Assembly: GCA_023052935.1 (NCBI GenBank)
Contig: CM041293.1
Location: 153,511,474 to 153,575,473, forward strand
Origin: Piezodorus guildinii
Lineage: Eukaryota > Arthropoda > Insecta > Hemiptera > Pentatomidae
Reading direction: 5' to 3'
Length of the DNA stretch: 64,000 nt
The position numbers and the translations under genes were made by a program. The notes beneath the pieces were generated by a model, which saw nothing but the letters and a program-made list of their open reading frames with translations, did no database searches and had not been told where the DNA came from. This document shows, one piece after another, positions 53,990 to 64,000 of this stretch (the stretch's first letter is position 1; the number at the start of each line of letters is the position of its first letter).

Positions 53990-54913
53990 ATCTGGTGCGG
54001 GCAACACACGACTTTCACTTACCTACATTTTTAAAATCAATGAAAGAATTTTTAAATACGGTTAGAGATAAAAATACGTGAAACTATTAAAGAATTAATT
54101 AAATTGAATTTATATAGAAACATGTGTTTTATTAAAAAATCATATTATATTATTATCTAAAATAATCATTTAGTTTTATCTTATTTTCATCACTCTCTAT
54201 TAACTTTTAAAAGCTCGAATATGAGATAATTTTTTTTCTAAAATCTTTAGCTTCCAACGGTATATCATACATGTATATTACTGCTCTTATGTTCAAAAAA
54301 AAAAATTGCATTAAAAAAAATATTTTTTCTGTTTTCTCCTTTAGTTTGGTATCGAATTCATTCAATTTATATACTTACCTGTTTTTCATCAGTCGTAACA
54401 AGATAATATAGTTATTTTTATTGAATCGCAAAATTAAAGGTACTTTAGGAAAAAAAAAATTAAAATATCAGCATTAAAGTCCTGTCAGGGCCATTTTTAC
54501 CCAAATAAAACCTAAATGATATTAAAGCACATTAAATTTTACATCGATATAGCGAGTTTAATCAAATCGTCGGAACCGTTTTCGAGAAAATTAAAAAAAA
54601 GTGCAATAAAGCATAGTATAAAGTATAAAGTGGCTCTTCTGTATTCTAATTTTGATGAAAAAGGTTTTTAACGTCTCGGGCGTATATTTGTCTTAAATAT
54701 GAAACTTCAGTTTCATAGGACTTATCGTTTCCGCCCGAGAGTACACACAATACACACCACACACACCACACACACACACACAGGACCTTTTTGCGGGACT
54801 TAGTTATTTGGACTCAGGGGACCCTAAAATGTGTATACCGTTGAAAACTGGAATTCGAAAATTTTCACGATCGCAATACTTTCCCTTACTATATATAGTA
54901 AGTGAAAGTAAAA
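53990..54913 (-). repeat. Repeat family A, full-length minus-strand copy
   Basis: On the plus strand it starts TCTGGTGCGGGCAACACACG then ACTTTCACTTACC and ends TTACTATATATAGTAAGTGA then AAGTAAAAA. The CA microsatellite lies at 54745-54783. The family is often intact at both ends, so these are probably its true limits. Confidence 0.9.
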
Positions 54914-54919
54914 ATGGTA

Positions 54920-55130
54920 AATTTACTTAAAATTGTTATAATTATTATTGAGATTTCGTAATACTGAGGAAACTTAGAAGATGATAATATTTATTTTTCT
55001 AAACTGTCTATCAGCTTCTTATGGAGTATGTTTTTACACCCTAATATCCGAAACTTATTAAAGTAACAATATAAGTTACTACTCTTTTTTTTTTTTTTTT
55101 AATTAACTCTTCATTATTAAAATAAAAGAC
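54920..55130. other. No recognised feature
   Basis: AT-rich with a T tract at 55085-55102. Confidence 0.4.
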
Positions 55131-55700
55131 TTTCCTCCTTGTTATTCCATTGAGGTTTCATCATTTTTCCACCATCCATTCTTTGTCAAATGTTCCCCTT
55201 TTAAATTCTCGATTACGATGCAGGTGCCCCTCTAATAAGAGGGAGGTAATTTTAGTTACCCTCCCCTTCTCGTTTCATGTAGCGGGGTGGCTTTCACACA
55301 AATTAACTGGAGTCCGTTCCGTAGCGTCCTTGCTACGCATCCCCCGAGATTTTGATTCAATATAAACACTAGGCACGCAGGCTGCATGCACTGCACTTGC
55401 AAAAACATCTAGGCACGCGGATGTGCCAGCTTCGGATCAGCTCCACAAATTGGAGGGGTGTTTTTTCCCTTCCTTTCTGTTGCCGTCCCCCTGACCACAG
55501 AGGGTGTAATAGGGGTGGGTTTTTTTTTATGATTTTTTTCCTCATGTAGATCCATAATAAATAACGAATTATCGCCGCCCGTTCCTTACTCGTTCCACTC
55601 TTTGTACATAAATGGATCAAGTTGTCAGTTTAAGTTCGGAGGTCAGATAATTCCAGAGTTATGACTTTATTCGAGTGCAACTGTCGTTCCTTAATTTTGG
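55131..55700. other. Single-copy-looking block
   Basis: Balanced composition with a short perfect hairpin, GTAGCGTCCTTGCTACG, at about 55322. The word CTAGGCACGC is present twice (55369 and 55409). The frames 55150-55365 (+) and 55369-55620 (-) have no recognised family. Confidence 0.3.
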
Positions 55701-55811
55701 TGCTACGCCATTACGTTCGGTCCACATGATACTTCACATCTCAATTGTTATCGCCTATCATCCTTAGCATACCAAATAAGTTGTCTCGACTGAAAAATAT
55801 CACTAGTTTTT

Positions 55812-56396
55812 AATTTCGATTACCTATGTATGAAATATGGTGATCGTGAAAATTTCGAATACCAGATTTCAACTGAAATGCACGTTATAAGGACCCTCTG
55901 AGTTCAAATAACCAAGTTCCGGGATAAGATCTATGTTAAGGTGTGTATTTGGTAAGTCTAGCACGAAAATGAAATGTCATACGAAACTGAAATATCGTAT
56001 TTCGGAAAACAATTAGCCTGAGATGTTACACCAACTTTTTCCCTTTAATCGGCTGACCGAAAAATCTAATATATTGCGTTTTGCACCTTTTTACGATTTC
56101 TTGCACTTCTTTAACGATTTTGATCAAACTCGATGTAAAAAATTAATGGGCTTTAATACGATGTAGGTTTCATTCTGATTGAAACAATATGACATGGCTT
56201 TAATGACGATATTTTAAATTCTCTTCCTTAAAAGTACCTTTAGTTTTGTATATTCTATAAAAATGATAGAAATTGATAAAACTAACTTATTGTCTTAGAT
56301 AATAATATAATAAATTATTTACTAATGTATAATTAATGTACTAAATAACTCTTAAATTGATTTTAACAACGGAGGTAAGTGAAAGTCTTGTGTTTT
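55812..56396 (+). repeat. Repeat family A, shortened copy
   Basis: GATTACCTATGTATGAAATA is a diverged start and GGAGGTAAGTGAAAGTCTTG the end. About 300 bases of the second half are missing. Confidence 0.8.
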
Positions 56397-56399
56397 TTT

Positions 56400-57110
56400 T
56401 TAAACTTCTTTAAATGTAAAATTTAACTATTTTTATACCAAAGCATACACAATATAATCGGTTAAACATACTACGAATGCTGTCGATTGCACATTTTAGG
56501 AAGCCTATTAGGACTGGAGTGTAGTCCTTTGAGTAAATAGTTAACGCCTTTGTCCTATTCCAGGATAATGTGTGCTTGAATTGGAAATACCAGCAAGATT
56601 AGAATGGCTTGCTGGGTGTGTCCTCTGCCTGTTACTGTTTGATTGCACCTGTCCCTAACAATTAACACCACAGTTTACTGCTTGATTTAGATCCCACTAA
56701 AAAAAAGTTTTTGTGGTAGGTAAAATTCTGGATGGATTGGGATTTTTATACTTTAACATTTACATACTTTTTATGTAGTTCGAGAAGTTATTCAATTACT
56801 TTATGAATGTATTATCTAAATCGAGAGAAAAAAAATTATTAATCAAAATAGTCTCCATTATTTTTAATACATGTCTGTCAACGTATTTTCAGCTTCTACG
56901 TGACCCTTATTATAAAATATATGATAAATAAATTCTTAGAGTTAATAAATTCAGAAAAATCATTTTCTGGGGATTTTTTATAAAAAAATGTAAGTAATGC
57001 TTTTCCCTTGTTAAGTCCTGTCCTGAACAACTGTAGTTATCGTAGAAGATCCACTTTTCAATGTAAACTAACAATTTCGAACAGCGATCCGTTGCTATTT
57101 TATCGGCAAA
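56400..57110. other. No recognised gene
   Basis: The minus frame 56910-57125 is not recognised. AT-rich. Confidence 0.4.
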
Positions 57111-57126
57111 GATGGTAGGGCACAAA

Positions 57127-57132
57127 TTTCAC

Positions 57133-57173
<41 letters not shown>

Positions 57174-57212
57174 TATAATATATATATACATATATATATA
57201 CATATATATATT
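57127..57212. repeat. TA microsatellite
   Basis: Imperfect TA repeats. The frame 57112-57354 that starts in it is not a gene. Confidence 0.95.
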
Positions 57213-57371
57213 TATCGTGTCATATTATAATCTGTCCCATACGGAACAATTGTATCAGTTACATACAGATTTTATTCACACCACATTCCCAAAAATCAAT
57301 GCTTTACAAAACTTAAGAAATATCGAACAAAACAAGGAAATACTAGGAAAATAAAAGTAATAATAAATACT

Positions 57372-57612
57372 TAAATGAGCACACATTAACTTCTTTCTGT
57401 CAACCAAGCGCTTTATTTCACAAGCATTCAAATCTATTAACGTTTCGGGGCTGTTTCCTCATTTTCAAGACTTTTTTTTTTTAAAAACACTTTTTCACAT
57501 ATAACCTATCACTTCACTTCATAGCTTACTACTATTCGTCCCCGAAACGTTGATAGATGTGAATGCTTGTGAAATAAAGTGATTGATTGACAGAAGGAAG
57601 TTAATGTGTGTC
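57372..57612. mobile_element. Foldback element 5, GAAACGTT group
   Basis: Inverted arms: CACACATTAACTTCTTTCTG, then CAAGCATTCAAATCTATTAA and CGTTTCGGGG at the left; CCCCGAAACGTTGATAGATG, then GAATGCTTGTGAAATAAAG and GAAGTTAATGTGTG at the right. It has the layout of the hammerhead foldbacks, but the ribozyme box is degenerate (CTTGAAAATGAGG on the minus strand at 57437-57472), and the right arm is shortened just before it. Confidence 0.65.
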
Positions 57613-57619
57613 TCATTTA

Positions 57620-58640
57620 TATGTTTTTATTAAGAAAACTTCCAGAAAAAAAAGAAGTAATAATAAAAAATTAACATCTGTATTTATGCACATCACACAT
57701 ATATCTATGTGCAATGTTTAAACCCATCCAGATTAACCCAGAAACTAACTTATCCAGTACAAGTGGAGAAACAAGAAATATTTGCAGCGTTTCTATATCA
57801 ACCACACTGATAGCCATTGAATGATAGCCAGCGGATGCTGACAACTTTCATAACGCTGGCTTGATGTGTGAGGAACTAAGCTACCGATTTTTTTTTAATT
57901 TTCCGATCGCCTTGAGTTGATCATCGACCCTCGATTTGCTAACATTGAGTTTACCTGGAAGTGCTCAAAAAGTCGTTCTTGGATTTTCTTTCTCAGAAGC
58001 ATGTAAACAATCTTTGTCTTCTATTCAGAATTCTCTCTCTCCACACTTTTTGAACGACAATGCGATAGTACAGACTCACTAATACTGCCTACGCCACACC
58101 CTTCATTGAAGATCCTTGCAGACCCCGTTTCCTCAATTAAAGTATACGAAATGAAATCTTAGTATTTTAAACCAGCAGAGTGCTATAAAAAATAAACAAT
58201 CATTTTCACTTCTAAGAGGTAATTAAGTAAGTTCTAATATTCATGTATATGAAAAGTCCAATCAGCATGAGCATTTCATGATGTAAAGATATATTAAAAA
58301 AAAAAACAACCTAAAACCCTGCATTATTTTGCAGACAACCTTACTTTGGATCGGGTATCCTATAATGCAGGTTTTGGTCTCGATAATTCACATAGTTGTT
58401 CCTTTTCGGCCACTTATTAGGTCGTGACCATCCTCGGACCTCATCCACTATTATCGCCCAACGAATCCACCATCGACTCCTTCCGAGCGAAGAAGCGTGT
58501 CTAGGGCTCTTCGATTTACTGCTCTTCCCATCTCCCCTTTCATTAGCTCTAATGAAATAGTTCCCATCTTCTTTGCCTCGGTCTCGTCGTTCTAATCGCG
58601 CTTAAATACGGGGCTGTCGGGCTTAGTAATCGTTTCCGTA
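57620..58640. other. No recognised gene
   Basis: 58330-58640 has balanced composition and no repeat partner. No long frame. Confidence 0.4.
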
Positions 58641-58644
58641 CGGG

Positions 58645-58825
58645 CCATAAACTAGGCTTGGGGTAGGACCTCAATAAGCTGGAGTCAGTCTCGGTTCGAA
58701 TCCCATCTTAAATGGCATTGAAAATTAGTTCGTTGTAGGAATAAGATCAGGCCCCGACTTACACCCGTTAAATAATACTATCTGACATTAAGCCCATTAA
58801 ACCCAAACATCAATCAATCCAATAA
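58645..58825 (+). mobile_element. Probable tRNA-derived SINE, family D
   Basis: A B-box-like GGTTCGAATCCC at about 58694 follows a possible tRNA-like head with a T-A-G-G-A-C-C-T-C core. A body with GATCAGGCCCCGACTTACAC and an end AACATCAATCAATCCAATAA follow. It is the only copy here, so the limits are uncertain. Confidence 0.5.
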
Positions 58826-58854
58826 AATTAATTACATACTTAAAAAAAAAAAAA

Positions 58855-58907
58855 AAAAGCATCCTGTACCTAAAGCCAACCCATGAAGGGTCTTGGGCTC
58901 AGTACGC
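58855..58907 (-). mobile_element. SINE family B, tail only
   Basis: Complement of the tail at 17800-17845 (AACCCATGAAGGGTCTTGGG). It is preceded by poly(A) on the plus strand and joined directly to repeat A. Confidence 0.7.
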
Positions 58908-58908
58908 A

Positions 58909-59352
58909 AAGAAACTAGATTGAAATAGTCTGATAGGGCTTAAATGCCGATAGTTTAAATTTTCTTTCTCCAAAGTATCTTCAATTTTGTTTTAAAAAAA
59001 ATTAGTATATCAATACACTGCTAAACATGCAAGCTGTACGAATTTTATAATGAACTGGAGGAGAAATGAGCAAAAATATTTTTAATATGATTTTTGGTTA
59101 ATCGAAGATAAGAATTACCATTGGAAAGCTAAAGATTTCAGAGAAAATATTATCTTATATCCAAAGTTAAATGAAATGGAGATCGATGAAAATCGGATAA
59201 AACTGATTGTTATAGATAATAATATAATAGATTATTTAGCAAAAACATATGTTTCTTTTGAAACTTCAAGTAATTAATCCTTTTACGTATCTCTAACTGT
59301 TTATATCCTTATATTTATTTCAACAACCGAGGTAAGTAGCGTTGACAGCACC
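58909..59352 (+). repeat. Repeat family A, 3' half
   Basis: Starts at the internal landmark TAGATTGAAATAGTCTGATA and ends CCGAGGTAAGTAGCGTTGAC then AGCACCACA. Confidence 0.75.
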
Positions 59353-59354
59353 AC

Positions 59355-60040
59355 ATTTTATTTTTTTGTAACGCAGTGTTATACTTTTTCTCAGAAGATG
59401 TCAAGATTTTTTTATCAGTATCAACGAAATATTATGACGGAGGATACACTTTTACTACCTGAAAAATAGGAATTTATCTCACAGACCAATATTTATGTAA
59501 ACCACAGGAAAAGGAATGACAAAATGACTGCATTAGTATAATTAAAGTAAAATATTATTTTATTTACTGTTTGTATTTTGTAAATTTAATGTATTTATCT
59601 GCAAAAATAATAGATAAAATTGAAAAATCGTCCTTTCAGAACTTCTGGGTTTTTTTGTGTTTTTTAACTTGTTGAACTTACGACCTCATGTCGACAATTC
59701 GAAGAAACGAGAAATGGGGTTTTCTGTATTTTTCTAAATCATTAGTTTTGACTGTTCACTTGCTTTTTGTTTTCAGGATAGAAAAACTTTGTATTTCGGG
59801 AATTCAAATAATTTATTAGCACCGTGCATTGTGACGAAAGGCCCTCTTAGCTGTTAGTATTTGTTTTAATCATAAACAATCCCGCATTATAATTAGGATA
59901 TTTATTATTGAAAACTGATAAATCTTGAAATCCTAAAACAGAATATTATACTAATTATTGAGTATTATATATTTAAATTGATTCATTTCTGAACAATTCA
60001 TTTTTCGGCCAAACATTTTCCGATGTTTCATTTTTTTATT
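59355..60040. other. No recognised gene
   Basis: AT-rich; nothing recognised. Confidence 0.45.
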
Positions 60041-60044
60041 AAAC

Positions 60045-60473
60045 TCTCTATATCGATATAAAATTTAATGAGCTTTAATATCATGAAGGTTTCATTCTGA
60101 TTGAAATAGTCTGACAGCGCTTAAATGGCAAGATTTCTTCCTCTAAAGTACCTTTAATTGTGTAGTTTTTATGAAATTGGCCATATCATCTGGTTAGCAT
60201 TGCTAAAAAACAGGTAAATATATAAGTTGAACGAATTCGATATGCAACTAAAGGAGATAACTATATTATAAATTATTATCGCATTTTTTTGTTTTTGAAC
60301 TTAAGAACAGTAACATACATGTATAATATACCGTTTAAATGCAAAATATTTTAGAAAAAAATATTATCTAATACAAACTATAGTAAAAGTGAACGAAGAG
60401 TGATGAAAAGCCGATAAAACAAACTGTCATAGAAAATAATATAATAGGTTATTTAATAAAACACATATTTCTA
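60045..60473 (+). repeat. Repeat family A, interrupted by the Jockey LINE
   Basis: CTCTATATCGATATAAAATT through TTTAATAAAACACATATTTC. It breaks at the poly(T) (LINE tail) about 130 bases before the usual end. The LINE probably inserted here. Confidence 0.75.
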
Positions 60474-60617
60474 TTTTTTTTTTTTTTTTTATTATTTATT
60501 TAAAGAAATTTACAACTGTATTTATACAATACATCAAGTAAATGGGATAGATATGAGATTAAGACACATGATTGTCCTGTGAAGAAACTACCCATTGGTA
60601 GAACTCCAATGTCCAAT

Positions 60618-63304
60618 TTACGGTAAGAGGTCTCTTGGCCATCTTCTTTTCAGTCGCCTCGGTGGATTGTCAGAAATAGATGTTGAGGAAAGGTCACGGA
60701 TAAGCGGGTTTGAGTGGGCAGGAAGTTTGGAATGGAAGGATGTATATCTGGATCGGGCTAAGTCTTCAACTAATGGGATATTTAGGTCTTTATGGATAAT
60801 TTTATTTGTAACAAAGTATGGAGCATTAAGGATTTTTCGAAGGATTTTGGATTGCAGGGATTGGATGCGAGAGGAGTTTGATGGTTTAGTGGACCCCCAT
60901 AACTCAATGCCGTAGGTCCACACAGGCCTAATAATGGTTATATAAATGAGTCGTTTGTAGTAAATAGGAAGTTTTGAGCGTTTGTCGAGTAAGTGTTGTA
61001 GTAATCGGTATCTACGCGCAGTTTCCTGTCGTTTCAGTCTAGTATGAGGGTTCCATGTGAGGCGTTTGTCTAGGTTTAGTCCTAAGTACCGGATCTGTTC
61101 AACAGGAGTAAGTAAGATATTGTTAAAGGATACGGTGGGGCAGGAAGTCATAGGTTTACGACGTAGAGTGAAGGTTATTTGATAGGATTTATTTTAATTC
61201 TCCAGTTCTGACACCATTTTTCGATGGCTGATAGATGGTTCTGCAGGATTCGGGATGCAACAACAGGATCATTATTCACAGATAACACACATGTGTCATC
61301 AGCGTAGGTAGTAAGGATAGTGCTAGGTTGGATAGGAATGTCAGCTGTATATACTGTATAAAGGATCGGACCCAGGATACTACCTTGAGGTACACCGGCT
61401 GATTGGATGAATACGGATGAGTAGGAGAGATTATGTTGAACTTGGAAGGTTCTATCAGTTAGGTAGGAGCGAATTAATAGGAAATACGTTGGGGTGAGGA
61501 ATTGGCGAAGTTTGTAAAGCAGTCCTGGATGCCAAACTCTATCAAAAGCCTGTTCTACATCAAGAAAGGCTCCAGTGCAGTACATTCCGCGTTCCAATGT
61601 GGAAGATATTACATCCACCACACGATGGCACTGTTGTATAGTTGAATGAGATGACCGAAATCCAAACTGGTGGTCAGGAATCACATTATTTGAATCAAGG
61701 ATGGGATATAGGCGTTTTAGGATGAGTTTTTCTAGAATTTTTCCAATAATGGGTAGAAGAGAAATAGGACGATAGGACGATGGGCTTTCTAGTGGCTTCT
61801 TGGGTTTTGGTATCATTTTGATGATAGAATGTTTCCAGGCGTCGGGAAAATAGGTAGACCGGAGTGTGGCATTGTATATGTAGGTGAGGAAGAGGATAGC
61901 TTTGCGAGGGAGTTGTTTTAGGATGTGAAATGTAATAAGATCATGGCCAGGAGCTTTTTTGGATGGTGATTTATTAATGATGTAAAGGATTTCAGATGGG
62001 TGAAACGCCTTGGGAGGAAGGGACATTTGGAGAGGAACAGTTAGTTCTGCTTCAACATGTTCAATGTGGATTGGGTTAAGGATATCAGGGTGAGGATCAA
62101 ACGTTCTGGAAAGGTGTTCACCGAATGTTTGAGATTTGTCCTCGTCGGAGCGTGTCCAGGTCTTGGAGTCAGTGAGAAGTGGATGATTGAAGCTTTTGTA
62201 TTTTAGTAGTTTTGTAGTGGTGATCCATAATGATTTGTCTGAAGTTGTTAGGTGTTCTGTAAAGTCCTGAAAGTTTTGAATTTTGAACTTCTGTATTTCT
62301 GTCTTAAGGTTGTTAGTCAGTTTGTTGTAGTGGGTTTTGTCTGATGGATATCTCGTTCTATGCCACTTCGCCCTTGCTCGGCGTTTTTCAATTAGTAAGA
62401 GGCGAATATGTCTTGGCAATTTCGTTTCATCAGAATTCCTACTGTTATAGTGGGATGTGTTTTTGTGTATGGCCGTTTCTATGGATGTTGTAAATTGTTT
62501 AATGGCGAGGTCTATTTGTTTTTTAGTTTTTAATGGGATTTTTAAGTCCAGTCTATTTTCCAAGTCATTACGAAAATTGTCCCAGTCAACACGTCCTTTA
62601 ATCAGTGATGGAGGATAAGGTTTAGGAATAGAATTTGTGTGCATGAGAAGCAGAACTGGGCTGTGATCTGAGGAAATGTCATCGAAGGATTTGACTGTAG
62701 TGTGGGAGGAGGGGATTTGAGAAGTAACAAAAATATCAAGGATGTCGGGACGTTTCTTAATGGAAGTAGGCCAATATGTAGGTTCCTGTGGTGCCAAGAG
62801 GGAATAGCTACAGGAAGTGGTGAGACGGGAAAGTATCCTGCCACGAGTGTTGGACGTTCGGCATCCCCATCGTTGATCTTTGGCGTTGTAATCTCCCCCA
62901 GCAATGAAGCGCGGACCAAGGGATCGGAATAAGGATTCAAGGTGGTGGATGGTGAGTGAATTACCGGGAGGACAGTATACCGCTGAGATTGTCGTATTAA
63001 ATGGATGGGAAGATAAGATAATAGAGGTTGATTGAATGGTGTCAGATGGAGAAGAAGGAAGCATGGAATGAGGTATGGATTTATGGATGAGAATACATGA
63101 GCCAGCGTGAGATGTGTTGTCTGGGTGATGTGATCGGTATGTGATGTAGTCACGTATGTAAAAGTGTGATTGTTTAGTGAAGTGAGTTTCAGTCACTAGG
63201 GCAATGTCTATGGTATTGTCGCGTAGGAATATGTCCAGTTCGTCTCGGTGATTCAGTAAACCATTTGCATTCCACAAAAGGATGGCTAGGGAGTTTTTGA
63301 TCAT
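60618..63304 (-). pseudogene. LINE ORF2: endonuclease and reverse transcriptase, one small deletion
   Basis: 709 codons are open from the ATG at 63304. Endonuclease: LLWNANGL (residues 10-16), the E of L-V-T-E-T-H (about 38), GDYNAKDQRWGC (about 135-146) and SSDHSPV (about 214-220). Reverse transcriptase: SYRPISLLPIIGKILEKL, FLDVEQAFDRVW, GVPQGSILGP and YADD (667-670). A stop follows INPIK. The second frame (61151-60618) continues FTLRRKPM-like sequence, LGLNLDKRLTWNPHTRLKRQ and IIRPVWTYGIELWG to the end. Comparison with the copy at 1-60 indicates a deletion of 10 bases at about 61173. Otherwise the protein is full length, so this is a young copy. Confidence 0.93.
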
Positions 63305-64000
63305 TGTGGGATATGGAAAGGAAATTCAGATAGGAGTCTAGTAAGGAGGGTAATGAGAGGTCTTATTGTATTTTGAAGATCTAAAAGGAAGGATGACAGG
63401 ATTGATGTGATTTCGGATGTGTTTTGTGAAGAATAGGAGGAGGTGGAAGGTTCATTGGATGGAGGATTATGCTGTCTAGGGAAAGATAGGGTGCTCCGTC
63501 GGAGTTGCTGAGGAGGTTCCACGTTTGACGGAGCTGCTACGGGTGGGATTACTTGGGAGGTAGGATGTGAAGGAGATGAAAGTTTGGGATTGATCTGGGG
63601 TGGTAAGTTGACCCTTAGGACGTTGTTGGTTGGTACATCGATTTTAGGTGTTTTTTGGAGGGATTGGGACATCTGAGGCTGGTGATAGGATTTTTGATGC
63701 TGAAGATGATGATGGGATGGTTGAGGCTGAGGATGATGACGGGGTGGTTGAGGCTGAAGATGATGACGGGGTTGTTGAGGCTGAAGTTGATGATGAGGTG
63801 GTTGAGGCTGAAGATGATGATGAGGTGGTTGAGGCTGAAGATGATGATAGGTGTTAGGAGAAGCTTCAGGTTCCTGTTGATTATCCTGCTGTTTTCTGGT
63901 TATGTTGGAGAAAGATTTATTATTGATGTTGGTGGTCGTCGGGCGTGGGTCTTCGTGGGTCAAAGGTTTTCCAGAGGGAGCTCGCTCATTGTTTCCTGAA
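63301..64000 (-). CDS. LINE ORF1 (partial, 5' end outside window)
   Basis: Open from the window edge (S-G-N-N-E-R-A-P-S-G-K-P) to the stop TGA at 63303-63301, at least 230 residues. A proline/histidine/glutamine-rich region with about six 9-residue repeats (H-H-L-Q-P-Q-P-P-H) lies in the first half. The second half is P/S/T-rich and ends LLTRLLSEFPFHIPQ. I see no CCHC knuckles in the visible part; they may lie upstream or be absent. The stop overlaps the ORF2 start as ATGA. The product would be the RNA-binding/assembly protein of the retrotransposon. Confidence 0.75.
   Translation of the reverse strand, partial: SGNNERAPSGKPLTHEDPRPTTTNINNKSFSNITRKQQDNQQEPEASPNTYHHLQPQPPHHHLQPQPPHHQLQPQQPRHHLQPQPPRHHPQPQPSHHHLQHQKSYHQPQMSQSLQKTPKIDVPTNNVLRVNLPPQINPKLSSPSHPTSQVIPPVAAPSNVEPPQQLRRSTLSFPRQHNPPSNEPSTSSYSSQNTSEITSILSSFLLDLQNTIRPLITLLTRLLSEFPFHIPQ
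63693..63852 (-). repeat. 27-bp coding minisatellite in LINE ORF1
   Basis: About six units of 27 bases (GAAGATGATGACGGGGTGGT then TGAGGCT on the plus strand) encode the nine-residue H-H-x-L-Q-P-Q-P-P repeats. Plus-strand frames through it (63648-63857 and 63655-63999) are shadows. Confidence 0.9.

Larger units (their letters stand above)
60474..64000 (-). mobile_element. Jockey-clade LINE, nearly complete, 5' end outside window
   Basis: On the minus strand in order: ORF1 (from beyond 64000 to 63301), ORF2 with APE-type endonuclease and reverse transcriptase (63304 to 60618), a 3' UTR of about 125 bases, and AATAAATAAT followed by an A tail (60474-60491, T on the plus strand). There is no RNase H domain, as usual in the Jockey clade. 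Family fragments are at 1-222, 49750-49885 and 52530-53250. Confidence 0.92.

Noticed and set aside
60595..60915. 106-codon plus frame.
   Set aside because: Antisense shadow of the LINE ORF2 end.
62602..63153. 183-codon minus frame and plus frame 62702-62932.
   Set aside because: Shadows of the LINE endonuclease region in other frames.

Overview
The window looks like a piece of an AT-rich arthropod nuclear genome, most likely an insect. The evidence is the set of eukaryotic mobile elements it carries: Jockey-type LINEs, a Penelope-like element with a GIY-YIG nuclease, two mariner-type transposons, a pogo/Tigger-type transposon, a Helitron remnant with a PIF1-type helicase end, several tRNA-derived SINE families, many TA/CA microsatellites, and no operon-like coding. 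I found no host protein-coding gene that I can name. Almost every recognisable reading frame belongs to a mobile element, and nearly all are broken.

Layout. 1-1.5 kb: three LINE fragments on the minus strand, one with a clean 15-bp target-site duplication. 2.3-5.5 kb: a degenerate dispersed repeat, a single-copy-looking block, a LINE 3' end and a possible unassigned exon. 5.5-6.5 kb: a palindromic MITE and a hammerhead-ribozyme foldback. 7.3-10.5 kb: a 21-bp minisatellite, a 111-bp tandem array, two SINEs and a foldback minisatellite. 12.2-13.7 kb: a decayed LINE (ORF1 zinc knuckles plus endonuclease). 14.5-17.9 kb: repeat family A, a mariner with both ends, and a SINE with a 14-bp duplication. 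18-30 kb: LINE tails, repeat A copies and a 0.6-kb foldback between two TA tracts. 31.2-32.1 kb: the Helitron. 34-38 kb: three hammerhead foldbacks and a LINE RNase H fragment. 38-43 kb: SINEs, repeat A and an unassigned GC-richer block. 43.7-44.6 kb: a DD37D mariner-type transposon. 45.6-48.4 kb: a three-level nest (LINE inside pogo inside repeat A). 50.0-52.5 kb: the Penelope-like element with 0.6-kb inverted terminal repeats. 52.5-60.5 kb: LINE, repeat A and SINE fragments. 60.5-64 kb: a nearly complete Jockey LINE whose 5' end runs off the window.

The most interesting system is a set of short foldback elements in which both arms carry a hammerhead-like core: CTGATGA, a stem II hairpin, GAAAC, then GT(C/T) and a 3-bp stem I closing pair. 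The same core sits in the inverted terminal repeats of the Penelope-like element at 50-52 kb. The small foldbacks share its features: 13-bp (or slightly longer) target duplications, a one-sided extension of about 30-37 bases with a related sequence, and HHRs pointing outward from the centre. They look like non-autonomous relatives mobilised by that kind of Penelope-like element. A second abundant family (repeat A, about 0.9 kb, at least a dozen copies) has a terminal palindrome and asymmetric inverted motifs that suggest, but do not prove, a Helitron2/Helentron-like non-autonomous element.
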